Part shown: positions 47,301-55,837 of the stretch, one piece after another
How the letters are laid out: every line of letters begins with the position of its first letter
Numbering within the stretch: position 1 is the first letter of the stretch
NCBI GenBank assembly: GCA_918797485.1
Contig: CAKKNE010000004.1
Span: forward strand, 3,658,001 to 3,722,000
DNA: 64,000 bases
DNA from: Pelagomonas calceolata
Lineage: Eukaryota > Sar > Pelagophyceae > Pelagomonadales > Pelagomonadaceae
Direction: 5' to 3'
Program-made: the position numbers and the translations under genes
The notes under the pieces: model-generated
What the model saw: only the letters and a program-made list of their open reading frames with translations
Databases searched by the model: none
Told to the model about the DNA's origin: nothing

Positions 47301-50300
47301 TTGTGCTCCGACGACAACAAAGAAACGGCCACAGTCCGTTGCAGGGGGCTGGCGCGCCGTGTTCGCCGCCGGCGACGAGACGCCGCCCTCGATCCTGGCC
47401 GAGGTCTGCGCCGCGGCGGCCGCGGCGCGCGCGGCCGCCGCCGACGCGGACGTCGTCGAGCGCGCGCTCGGCGGCGCGCCGGCGACGACCTACGAGCGGA
47501 AGCTTGGGAGGCTCAGGTGTCTTGACGGAACGCACGAGCACGTCGGTCTCGTGCTGGTCGACGACGACGACGGCGCGGCCGGCGACGCCGAGCTCGAGGA
47601 CGGCACGGCCGTCAAGCTCGCGCAGCTGGCGGCGGACTGCCGCCTCTTCTGGCGGTTGCGACGGGCGCCGCGGCCGCGCGTCGCCACGAGCCTCCACGCG
47701 GCCTGCGCGGCCGGCGCGTCGTCCAAGGCCCTGGACCTCATTTTACGAGGCTCTGAGGACGCGCTGACGGCGCGCGACGCTGATGGGAGGACGCCGCTCG
47801 GCGTCGCGCTCGCCGCCGGCCAGAAAAGTGCCGCAGCCTGGTGTCTGAAGGCACACGAGCACTTTTCCCAGGAGCAGGCGGCGCTCGCGGACACGACGAA
47901 TGCGTGGCCCGAGCCGCAATTCGACGCGGTGTGTTTGAGAGCGGCTTCTAGAAGGGCCCACGGCGCCGATGCCGAGTTAAGAAGGTGGCGGCGCCAGTCC
48001 GTGCTCGTCGATGCCGATTTGGAGGCCGAGCACGCGGCGGTGGATCGGGGCGGCGCGGCGCCTCGATTAGCCAGCGTTCTAGCGACGGCGGGCGCCCTGG
48101 CGACGGAACTCGCCGGGCGCCGCGTCGCGTCGCTCTGGAGCCAGGAGGCGCCCTTGCTCTGCGCGGATCGGGCCAAGAAGGCGTTCGGGGAGTTTGGCGT
48201 CGCGCCGTCGTCACTGGAAGCGCTGAAGCAGTTGGACGCGGAGGGCCTGAAGCAGCGTATCACGTTAAGGGCAGTGGAAGCGTCGATGCACCTATTACTA
48301 GCGCCGCGGCCGCGGCGCGCGGCGCCGGTCACCGACTGGGGCGACGAGCGCGAGCAGGCGCGCGAGAGATTGGAAAGGTGCCTCGCGCTCTTCCACGCGC
48401 CTCCTTCCTATGCCGATGGGCTCGAAGTCGAGGGGAACGACCCGGATCCATCCGATGCGAAGGTGCCGGCCGGCGTTTTGAGGGAGGTGCGGAACTACTG
48501 GAAGAATAAACCGGACGAGGACGGCGCGGAGCGCTTCCGGAGTTTCCTGGAGCTCTGGCGGCGCAAGCCGAAGGACGTGTTGAACGCGGTGGACGCGGGG
48601 CGCGCGGCGCTCGCGTGGCTTCGTAGGGTGGCGGCCGCGCGCATCCTGGATATTGTGGCGGCGCACGCGTCGAGCGGCGTTGACGAACGGAAGCTGGCCC
48701 ACTCGCTGGCGACGCGCGCGACAGCTAGAGCGGCGCGCGACGACATTTTAAGTGAGGAGCTGCGCTCGGCACAAGCGTCGCTCGGCCACGCGTCGCGCGG
48801 CGCCGAGCGCATCGCTAAAGTAGTGAGACGGCCGGAGATGAGCCGGAAGTTGCGGACCGTGGACCTGGTCCACCGCCGGGACTGGACCATACTATTGTCG
48901 ACGCCGGACGCGGCCCTGGGCGACCGGCGCCTCGTCGACCTGCGGATGGCCGTCTGCGGCGCCTGCGTCGTCGTGTGCAGCGCCGTCGACGGGCCCGACG
49001 ACATAGACGAGAAGCTGCTGGAGCCTCTCGAACGGGCCTGGCGGCGGCCCGTCACGGCGCCCGTCGAGGACGCCGGCGCCGCGCGGGCGGCCGAGAGGTT
49101 GCTACGCGCGATGCGGTCCTACGACGCGGCCGCGGCGCGGAAGCGCGCCGCCCAGGACGCCGAGTTCGTCGAGACCCTGAGGCTGGCGGCGCGGGATGTC
49201 GCGGCGGCGCAGCACGACGCGCAGCAGTTCGCGACGACGGACCCGGACGACGCAAACCGGACCGCGGCCGACGCGGCGGCGCGGTGGGTCGTCGCGGCGC
49301 ACCGCACGACGGCGCATCCGCTGCTCGCCGACGATGACGAGGAGGAGAATCTCTTGGATCTGGCGATCTCCGCGCTGGGCGACGAGGACCCGCTCCTGCC
49401 AAAAGTGCTCGCGGCGCTGGGCGCCGAGCGGAGCGCCGAGCTGGCCGTGCGGAAATCGAATTCCGACGGCGACTGCCCGCTCGTGAAGTGCTGCCTCACG
49501 CCATGGAAGCCGCGGACCCTCGCCGCTTTACTTCGGGCGGCGGCAGGGTCGGGCTTCGGCGGCGAGGCCTGCCACGACGCGCCGCGGAAGGAGGGGCGCG
49601 CCGCGCCGCTGCGGTTGGCGCTCGAGAGTGCGCCGACGGCCTCGTTCCTGCCGCGCGGCCTCCAGTCGAATGTGGCCGACCGGCGGAACCGGGCCGCCCT
49701 CCTGGCGCTGCTCCAGGCGGATCCGCACGCGGCGGCCGACGACGGCTCGCTCCTGCAATTAGCGTGCGAGAAAGGCTATTTGGACCTCGCGGCGGCGTTG
49801 TTGAGCCATGGCGGCGTGCTCGGCCCGGGCGCACCGCCGGGCCGGCCCGCGCCACTCCATGCCGCCGCAGAGGCGGGCGACCGCGCGCTGTGCGCTCGAG
49901 TTCTCGCCGCCGCGGCGCGGGCCGGTGGCGCGAGCGCCGTGCGCAGCGCGTTGCTCGCGCCGTGGGAGCCCAAGGCCGTCGAAAGGGTCGGGATGAAACA
50001 GACCGCGGGCTCCGAAAAGCTCATGAAGAAGCTCGCGGCGGCGCAAGCCGACCACGTCGAGGAGGAGGAACAGGGCGGGGCCTACGCAGTTCATTGTGCC
50101 GTCCGTGGCAAGGCCGACGACTGCGTCGAACTACTCCTCGACGCTTTGCGCGACCCGGCGATGGTCTCGCCGACGCCGCTGCCCGACGACGGCGACGCGC
50201 ACCGGCCGCGGCATTACAGAGACGCGCCCCTCGGGTCCTCGCTTTTACATGAGGCAGCCTTTCGGCAGGCGCCACAGTGCCTCGAACGATTGTTGCGCCA

Positions 50301-50919
50301 CGGCGGTTTTGACGTATCCTCCAAAGCTCACTTTAAGCCTGTGGGGATCGTGACGCCCCTGGAAGTTGCGGTAAGGCGCGGCGACCCGGCATGCGTCGCC
50401 TTATTACTGCGCCACGGCGCCACGCCGTCGGCCGCGGACGCGTACCAAGGGGCAAAGCGCGGCCGAGGCGCGTCCTCTGCGCATATTCTCACCAAACTCC
50501 TGAGCGACCGCGTGCTGGTAGATTTAGACGCGCCCCTCGACAGTGAGTCGAAGGAAACGCTTCTACACACGGCCTGCCGGCACGGGCAAACGGACTTCGC
50601 GCGGCTGCTCCTGACGTGGGGCGCGTCCTACGCCGTCCGGGACGCGGCGGGCGCGGCGCCGATTCATAATGCAATCGCCGCCGGCCACGCCGACGTGACC
50701 CAGATTCTCGCTCAGTACAACACGGACTACGACGCCCAGGCGCACGTCCTGGCCTGGGGGCTGCGGCGCCACGCGAGGCGGTGTCGGCGGAAAAAGCTCG
50801 CGGTCGACGCCGTCGCCGAGGCCGCGCGGAACGACGAACTCTGGCCGAGTCGACTGACGATGGAGAGGGCCGCCGCGCGAAGGTCGAGGCCATCGCCGAA
50901 CTCGGCCGAGGCGCCGTAA
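44314..50919 (+). CDS. Giant ankyrin-repeat protein, 2201 residues
   Basis: ATG at 44314, single exon to 50919. Ankyrin repeats are scattered along the chain, e.g. GATAIHLAAARLRPQLVARL (about 230), LRAACERGALRCARLLLEAG (about 396), and a C-terminal array LLHTACRHGQTDFARLLLTWG and PIHNAIAAGHADVTQILAQY (about 2083-2135). Long helical Ala/Arg/Glu-rich stretches lie between and are probably coiled-coil or solenoid; KRPQSVAGG (about 1010) starts an odd insert. No catalytic domain seen. Its end is basic. Likely a cytosolic scaffold. It converges on the 51017 gene, 97 bases apart, with a 20-bp repeat between them. Confidence 0.8.
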   Translation: MVSPRKEHSGAAKALRKWHKRCRDPKKSADDILDLALKALDDAHGGGRALLARGAGERTAALLLRAAARKMRTTPPAYLRSVAWSLNELDAFEAAALRLKARLLPGQPDYARLRLARDAARVAAGRAPAWPLVEDDDAAAHAAMLKLAEVADAPGARKMLMEKGGSRLAAFRCAATGRTVLHSVCDLRRRGDDTAGAMEDDGSKDDAWDADAVRFADALLAHGADPGAADDCGATAIHLAAARLRPQLVARLARGQSSSIDARGRTPLHYVVTGLLTTTRRLRPRTPAQREAAMARLERATRRATECATELLSTNSPTTRDKAGSTPLALACAARAATDLAAAFADALASSKDADDEVCVWDAAKGAAKAGGHRSLALLLDLARARGWDISTELSPLLRAACERGALRCARLLLEAGADPDDPGGGSWPPLHIAARRDDEPLCRLLLDKGAKAATAVARPLKDVFADDDDLAEPPSPEMKAFRRRAVTALADPALAKILLPDDRTTPAWTAAGVAALRGHCDCAAACLARPARGRDRMEGDGVGVLTAGVLGGGDVASLGEALAGAARVPTASLARSADRKDANFGGCRPMLLAAALGRADALRALARLGADSDAFVEVERDDAVAAAARAARCEGAFEACNREVDAAEAAAGPNDLEARVETARAADAAASKLRKAAEKRLRAPEFEGAVRELFKPSRPPDGDRATEYAARGALLCLGDEAAASGDGWWKAARKFGRRLRLADALLAVTDAVHSQPAYLLTRQGPRRAVAEAASKCDEAGGDALSALGAWLRSCVSAAEASHPNLRAARAVSAARRKRADADRRLAEARLAVTAAAAPRRGHATDPHAATCTVGLIAASLAFGAAGDARGPAPLLREARERSQAATAALDLGADSERRDGSGATALALAVRRGYVSFALDLVQRGSRPDGGDGSALEAAARLAAAGAAGAGELVEALLRAGASARTRGGDLALRAVEARGAPANVALALLSRGAACAPTTTKKRPQSVAGGWRAVFAAGDETPPSILAEVCAAAAAARAAAADADVVERALGGAPATTYERKLGRLRCLDGTHEHVGLVLVDDDDGAAGDAELEDGTAVKLAQLAADCRLFWRLRRAPRPRVATSLHAACAAGASSKALDLILRGSEDALTARDADGRTPLGVALAAGQKSAAAWCLKAHEHFSQEQAALADTTNAWPEPQFDAVCLRAASRRAHGADAELRRWRRQSVLVDADLEAEHAAVDRGGAAPRLASVLATAGALATELAGRRVASLWSQEAPLLCADRAKKAFGEFGVAPSSLEALKQLDAEGLKQRITLRAVEASMHLLLAPRPRRAAPVTDWGDEREQARERLERCLALFHAPPSYADGLEVEGNDPDPSDAKVPAGVLREVRNYWKNKPDEDGAERFRSFLELWRRKPKDVLNAVDAGRAALAWLRRVAAARILDIVAAHASSGVDERKLAHSLATRATARAARDDILSEELRSAQASLGHASRGAERIAKVVRRPEMSRKLRTVDLVHRRDWTILLSTPDAALGDRRLVDLRMAVCGACVVVCSAVDGPDDIDEKLLEPLERAWRRPVTAPVEDAGAARAAERLLRAMRSYDAAAARKRAAQDAEFVETLRLAARDVAAAQHDAQQFATTDPDDANRTAADAAARWVVAAHRTTAHPLLADDDEEENLLDLAISALGDEDPLLPKVLAALGAERSAELAVRKSNSDGDCPLVKCCLTPWKPRTLAALLRAAAGSGFGGEACHDAPRKEGRAAPLRLALESAPTASFLPRGLQSNVADRRNRAALLALLQADPHAAADDGSLLQLACEKGYLDLAAALLSHGGVLGPGAPPGRPAPLHAAAEAGDRALCARVLAAAARAGGASAVRSALLAPWEPKAVERVGMKQTAGSEKLMKKLAAAQADHVEEEEQGGAYAVHCAVRGKADDCVELLLDALRDPAMVSPTPLPDDGDAHRPRHYRDAPLGSSLLHEAAFRQAPQCLERLLRHGGFDVSSKAHFKPVGIVTPLEVAVRRGDPACVALLLRHGATPSAADAYQGAKRGRGASSAHILTKLLSDRVLVDLDAPLDSESKETLLHTACRHGQTDFARLLLTWGASYAVRDAAGAAPIHNAIAAGHADVTQILAQYNTDYDAQAHVLAWGLRRHARRCRRKKLAVDAVAEAARNDELWPSRLTMERAAARRSRPSPNSAEAP

Positions 50920-51017
50920 GAATTCACTAGACAAGTACGTTTTGACCTTCGAGATCGGCCGCGTCGGCTGCGTCATTGCCGTGTCGCACGCTGTACATAA
51001 GAATTCACTAGACAAGT
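50917..51017. repeat. 20-bp direct repeat, 81 bases apart
   Basis: TAAGAATTCACTAGACAAGT occurs at 50917-50936 and again at 50998-51017, both identical. The first copy starts with the stop codon of the giant ankyrin gene; the second ends at the stop of the convergent minus-strand gene. The intervening sequence is not repeated. Confidence 0.8.
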
Positions 51018-51895
51018 TACGCGGTTCGTCGTTTCTCGGCAGCGTCTGCCGCGTCGCACAGGTTGACGAGGTCGTCGAGGAAGTCGCACAGGGAGAGGTC
51101 GAGGGGCGCCCGCAGACAAGCGAGCGCGTCCTGGCTGCGCCGCCGGCGCGGACCAGCCGTCGCGGGCCGCCGTGCGACCGCGAACGTAGGCGCCCGACCG
51201 ACGGCGCCCGGGCCCGCCGTCGAGGGCCGCGCCCGTCGTTCCTGGACAGGCGAGTCCGGCGCAAAGGGAAATCGCTCCGCGAACGAGGGAATCTCCATTT
51301 CCACGAGGCGTATTCGCTGGGCCGGGTCCGGCGGCCTGACACTCGCCTCATCGGGCGCGGGCGCGACTGGGTCCGCGTCCTCGTCGTCCGAGGCCCCGTC
51401 GTCGTCGTCGGCGTCGTCCAAGTAGCCGCCTCGCGCCCGTCGCAGCGCACGGCTCACGGCTTCGGCTGTTACTGGGCGCGGCGGCCGCCCCGATTGGGGC
51501 CGATGATGTCGCGGCGGCGGCTCGTCGAAGCTGACCGTGCGTACCGCGGCGGCAGCGTCGCGCGGCGACGACTCGCGGCTGGGCGCGCGCGCGGTCGTCG
51601 CCTCGGAGAGGGCTTCGGAGCGCGCCGTCAACGGGCCTGCCGGCGGCGGGTCGATGCGGCACAGCGCCTCACGCACCAACGACTCGCTCGCCGTGAACTC
51701 CACCGATTGATCCTCGTCGTCCTCGTCGCAGAAATTGCGGTTCGCGATCTCCTGCGACGCCCGGAAGGCAGCGGGCGGTGGGAGGCGCTCCTCTTCTGCC
51801 GGGGCGGCTGCCACCAGCTCTATTGGTGCTGGTGGCGCTGGTGCTGGCACCTCTTCCTTAGGCTTTGGGGGCGCTTTTTTCCGCCACAGGACCAT
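51017..51895 (-). CDS. Disordered acidic/Pro-rich hypothetical protein
   Basis: 292 residues, ATG at 51895. Pro/Ala-rich N-terminus (KPKEEVPAPAPPAP), many Ser/Arg patches (RAPSRESSPRD), acidic cluster DDADDDDGASDDEDAD, repeated RPSTAGP/RPATAGP, and a helical C-terminal SLCDFLDDLVNLCDAADAAEK. No domain recognised. Repeats of the R-P-x-T-A-G type occur in microtubule-associated and ciliary proteins, but I claim no function. Confidence 0.5.
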   Translation of the reverse strand: MVLWRKKAPPKPKEEVPAPAPPAPIELVAAAPAEEERLPPPAAFRASQEIANRNFCDEDDEDQSVEFTASESLVREALCRIDPPPAGPLTARSEALSEATTARAPSRESSPRDAAAAVRTVSFDEPPPRHHRPQSGRPPRPVTAEAVSRALRRARGGYLDDADDDDGASDDEDADPVAPAPDEASVRPPDPAQRIRLVEMEIPSFAERFPFAPDSPVQERRARPSTAGPGAVGRAPTFAVARRPATAGPRRRRSQDALACLRAPLDLSLCDFLDDLVNLCDAADAAEKRRTA

Positions 51896-52366
51896 TATCG
51901 ATGCGTCCGGCGGCCTACGACGCGAAGCGGCTGTCGATGGATGCGGTTTTGGCTGCCCTTTGCCGATAGATGCGGTTTTGGGCTGCCTTTACAGGCCTTT
52001 TTATGGCGCTGGCAACAACCTTGTCCCACTAGATTGTCCTACTAGCATCACTATAGCCCAATGTTTACGAAGCGTCGACGGGCGTGACTCTAGCAGTCCT
52101 TGGCTACCCCACGACAAGTCCCCGCGACAATACTAGGGCCGGTATCTTAAAGTAACTTAAGCTTTCCCCGGCCCAGACCTCGCGCCGCGCGCCAAAGCCA
52201 GCCTCGTGCGCTGCCCCGATTGCACCCGAGGGCCGAGGACACCCGTAGCAAGCTGCTGAGCGGCCAAGCGCTGCCTCAGCGACCGCGTGCGGAGTTAGCG
52301 ACTCGCCAGCTGCCCCGCCAAGCCGGGCTGCCCTCTAGACGCGTGCGAACGCGCAGCAGAGGAACG
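51896..52366. other. Divergent intergenic region with a short tandem repeat
   Basis: 471 bases between the 51017 gene and the MLO-like gene. Holds an imperfect tandem repeat of about 31 bases built on GATGCGGTTTTGG (51938-51990). CACTAG/CTACTAGC words near 52025-52048 faintly resemble the promoter element but lack its layout. No gene or RNA seen. Confidence 0.4.
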
Positions 52367-54592
52367 ATGAAGAGCACGACGACAGCACGACTCCGCGCGC
52401 GGCGCGCCCAGGCCGCCGGCGCGGCGTTAGCACTGGCGTCCGCATTGTATGCGTTCCGCGGCGGCGCCCGCCAAGCGATGAAGTTCACGCGCTTCGCCGA
52501 GGCCGAGGACGAGGACGAGGAGGACGAGGACGAGGTCGACAAGGACATTCGCTTGAAATTGGAGGGCGTTGTCATCATCGTTTCCGGGATGATCCTGCTG
52601 TCGATCGGCTTCGAGCAGGGTCGCGAGGTCCTGTTCCACCGGACGTCCGAGTCCATGCGGCCCATTTTGACGTCCATGTTTTCCGAATTGACGACGCTGG
52701 GCTTCATTTCCGTTACTTTGTTTGTCATATTTACCATACCCTGGATGGAGACTTTATCAGAATCTATTTACGGGGAGGAGGAAGGGAGCGAGCTGGACGA
52801 GCTGAGCGAGACGGTGCACATGGTGCTGTTTCTGGTCATGGTGTTATTCTTAGCTCAAGCCATTGGGTTAGTCGCGCTAGGTAATTCGATCCAGAAGCAG
52901 TGGCGGCTCTGGGAGACGTCGTCTATTAATAAGTTGCCCAGATCTATTGTGGGCTACGTCGAAGATATCTCCAGGAGGCCCTTTGCCGTCAACTTGTTCA
53001 CGCATCGCCTGCCGGTGCCGTACCGCATCCTGGTCTACAAAGCCACGCGGGATACATTTGTGAGAAACCACCTGGCCAAGACGCCGGACTTCGACTTTTC
53101 GGCCTACCTCTCAGCTTGTCTCGGGCACACGATCGCGGAGATCGTCGAAATTCCCATGAACACGTGGCTGTTCTTTGAATTACTCTTGATACTCTGCTGG
53201 GTGGCCTTCTTCAACCTCACGCAGGACTGGGGCCTGGTCATGTGGCTCGTGATAGGCTACTTCACGGGCCCGATCTTAGCTGCCGTATTACATGCCAAGA
53301 TCCGCGGCATCGTGCAAATGCACTGCGCGAACGACATAAGGGAGATCCTGAAGGCCAAGGACAAGAAGCAGATCGCCGTGTATGGTGCGACCGGTCATCA
53401 CCATGGATTGGAAGAAAATTACCACCTCAACTTCTGGTGCGGCAGTTCGACGAAGTCGGCCTTTACGTTGGACATGATCCGCGTCGTTTGTCTCGCGCAA
53501 GCGATCTACGTCGCCGTGGCAGTGACCACATACGTCCCGCAAGCCTTCGCGGCGTCGTGTGGCCCGGCCATGGCCGAGTTTCTGTGTCTGGATCCGCTGT
53601 GGGTGAAATGCACGTTCCTCGTCATTATGTTCCTGCCTCCCATCATCGTCATCACGAAGATGCCTCGTATTTTGGAAGACTTCACGGTCGCGTCCAACAT
53701 CGATACCATGGTCCACCACCGTATTCTGTCGAATGTCCAGCGCCGCTCGAAGACGGTCGCGGCGTTCGAGGCCCTCAAGGTCGTCCAATGTCTCTCGGAT
53801 ACGGCGACTCTGAGGGCGGTATTAGCCGGAGAAATGGGCGAAGGCTCGGCGGGCAACGTGTCCAAGGAGTTCAAGGAAAGGATGGCCGAGCGCAATCGTA
53901 AGCTAGCACAACTCTCGGCGTCCGGACGGAAACAGCTCGAAGCCCGACAGAAGCGCCACTGGCACCACGTCTTTGAAATCTTCGACGACGACAACTCGGG
54001 GTTCATCACGACAGATGAGTTCCGAGAACTCGTCCAGAAATTCGGCCAGACGAACGACACGAGCGTGATCGAAATACTGATCAAACACCTGGACGAGGAC
54101 GGGTCGGGCCAGATCGAGTTCAACGAATTCCTGGAATTCGGCATCGCGCTCGAGGCCTTCACGGAGTCGATGGCCGACAAGGAGGAGATGAAGGCAGGCA
54201 TGTACCGGTTGGTCGATAAAGATGACTCCGGTACGATCACGCTGGCCGAATTGTTCAAGCTACTAAATGAGGATCTGGGCATCCACGTTTCCATGGACGA
54301 CGTCTACAATATTGTGGCGGACCTCGATGAGGACGGAAATGGGGAATTGGACGAGGAGGAGTTCGCGGTCATGCTGGACCGATTGCACGTGTATGACACG
54401 TCTACACTAGATGAGGTGATTGCGGATGAATCGACAGGTGAGGGGCTGGATGCGAATACTGGGGTGACGCTCTTCGAGTCGGTGTTCGGGGTTTCCTCAA
54501 TGTTCGGCCGCGACCGGTCGGACACGGGGGGGTCCGACGACTCCGGATCGGGGAACCTCGCGGAGCACCTCCTCGACCCGCGGGCCTGCTGA
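52367..54592 (+). CDS. MLO-like seven-TM protein with four C-terminal EF-hands
   Basis: 741 residues from the ATG at 52367. After an N-terminal acidic linker, seven or so membrane helices run to about residue 430. Landmarks match plant MLO proteins: SELTTLGFISVTLFVIFT (compare ELMLLGFISLLLT), FDFSAYLSACLGHTIAEIVEI (compare FDFHKYMVRAMEDDF), and FWCGSSTKSAFTLDMIRVV. The tail carries four EF-hand loops near 540-665: DDDNSGFITTDEF, DEDGSGQIEFNEF, DKDDSGTITLAEL and DEDGNGELDEEEF, all with good calcium ligands. Plant MLOs bind calmodulin through a tail peptide; here the sensor is built in. Likely a plasma-membrane calcium-responsive protein. Confidence 0.8.
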   Translation: MKSTTTARLRARRAQAAGAALALASALYAFRGGARQAMKFTRFAEAEDEDEEDEDEVDKDIRLKLEGVVIIVSGMILLSIGFEQGREVLFHRTSESMRPILTSMFSELTTLGFISVTLFVIFTIPWMETLSESIYGEEEGSELDELSETVHMVLFLVMVLFLAQAIGLVALGNSIQKQWRLWETSSINKLPRSIVGYVEDISRRPFAVNLFTHRLPVPYRILVYKATRDTFVRNHLAKTPDFDFSAYLSACLGHTIAEIVEIPMNTWLFFELLLILCWVAFFNLTQDWGLVMWLVIGYFTGPILAAVLHAKIRGIVQMHCANDIREILKAKDKKQIAVYGATGHHHGLEENYHLNFWCGSSTKSAFTLDMIRVVCLAQAIYVAVAVTTYVPQAFAASCGPAMAEFLCLDPLWVKCTFLVIMFLPPIIVITKMPRILEDFTVASNIDTMVHHRILSNVQRRSKTVAAFEALKVVQCLSDTATLRAVLAGEMGEGSAGNVSKEFKERMAERNRKLAQLSASGRKQLEARQKRHWHHVFEIFDDDNSGFITTDEFRELVQKFGQTNDTSVIEILIKHLDEDGSGQIEFNEFLEFGIALEAFTESMADKEEMKAGMYRLVDKDDSGTITLAELFKLLNEDLGIHVSMDDVYNIVADLDEDGNGELDEEEFAVMLDRLHVYDTSTLDEVIADESTGEGLDANTGVTLFESVFGVSSMFGRDRSDTGGSDDSGSGNLAEHLLDPRAC

Positions 54593-54696
54593 GCGCCTTT
54601 GTGCGCTTTCGCTCGCGTAAATTAATTTATCAGAAACTACGCGTTACTTGTCCCTCCCCGGCCCGGGCCGGACCTTCTTGAAAATTCACACACAAC

Positions 54697-55744
54697 TTAC
54701 TTCAGAACCGAAAGGTCGGCGCACGCTGTAGGCGCTCCGGAGGCGGCGGCGTGCTTCCCGCCCTCGACAAAAGCACGGCTCCGGTTCGCCGTCCAGCCCT
54801 GCTCGAACGCTGCGCGCGCCGCGGCGATCGATCGGAACGCGGAGTCCCGGCCATGAGGCAAAATCTCTGCGCACGTCGATAGCACGTAATTTTCCGCGAG
54901 AGCTTCAACGTTGGCTTCCACCGTGGTCCGGTCGGGCGAGGCGCCGTGGCCGTCCATGAAGAGGACCGCGTCGCCGAAGGCATCCTGCAGAAGGCTCTTT
55001 GTGCGCGTCGAGCCGCTGTCCGCCGCCACGAAGATAGCGAAATCTAGCTTTTTTCCATCCGCGACGAAGGTCTCCTCCGCGGCGATCGCCTCGGCTACCG
55101 TTCGCATCCACGACTCGTCGCCCTTTTTTGTGCCCCACTCGCTCGTTCGATCCGCAGCGACGAGATGGACGCCGAGGTCGCAGGGCCGCGGAGACGACGC
55201 CAGGATCGCGCCGATCCGTTTCAGGACCGTCGCCGACGGCTTGAACAGAAAGTCCTGCAGCGCTCCGGCGTCGGCCAGCGGCGATACACCTCCCAGCCTA
55301 CACGTCGCCGCCCAGGACCAGTCGTCTTTGCTGGCGGTGCAGACCACGGACGGCGTCCAAGTCGTGTCGCCGCGATAGATGTCGAGGAGCATTTTTTGAT
55401 CCCGCGTGTCGCGGACGACCCACTGCTCTTCTGGTCCTCGACGCATGTCCTGGACGTGACCGCAGCCGCTCTTCGCGAGCAGCTGTTTCTGAACAGAAGG
55501 CGGCATCGAAAAATCGACGAGGTGCGGTTGTAGTAGATCCGTGACGCCCGCCGGGTCGCAATTTTTATCCAATATGTGGTCGCGCCCCCGACAGTTCGTC
55601 CGGCGCGGCCAGACGATCGCCAGGGCGCGGCCGGACGCCATGGCCAGCGCGAGCGTCGAGGTGATCGTGGCTATACGAGAAGCGTGGCCGTATATCCGTG
55701 CGAAGGCGACGACATACTTCCCCGCGGTGCCCTTGGACCGTTGC
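54697..55744 (-). CDS. Fucosyltransferase-like glycosyltransferase, 5' end unresolved
   Basis: The conservative ATG is at 55641 (314 residues). The open frame continues upstream to a CACAG 3' splice site at 55745, adding YVVAFARIYGHASRIATITSTLALAMASGRALAIVWP, which looks like the conserved GDP-sugar-binding start of fucosyltransferases (compare the G-N-R lead-in with a hydrophobic stretch and W). Later DLGVHLVAADRTSEW, FAIFVAADSGSTRTK, FGDAVLFMDG and ENYVLSTCAEILPHGRDSAF follow the order of O-fucosyltransferase-like folds. Exon 1 cannot be placed. Family is tentative. Confidence 0.5.
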
Positions 55745-55809
55745 CTGTGCGCGAATCAATCAGGGGGTCGGGTGCACGCGTCGATGGCGTGAAGGCCATG
55801 ATTCACCAG
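55745..55809 (-). mobile_element. Decayed introner remnant
   Basis: One end CTGTGCGCGAATCA (plus strand) and the other GATTCACCAG, with the core CACGCGTCGATGGCGTG in between. The 8-bp flanks do not match (ACCGTTGC against TGGCGGAG). It supplies a CACAG 3' site on the minus strand just before the 55744 coding exon. Confidence 0.5.
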
Positions 55810-55837
55810 TGGCGGAGACGCGCTGCGACAATTTGAC

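Noticed and set aside
49450-49480. Introner-like word GTGCGGAAATCGAATTCC inside the giant ankyrin gene
   Set aside because: No second end, no CACAG and no duplicated flank nearby; the frame reads through as normal coding sequence.
52020-52050. Eleventh copy of the promoter element before the MLO-like gene
   Set aside because: Contains CACTAG and CTACTAGC words but lacks the GCTAGCG half and the TAAGRC core.
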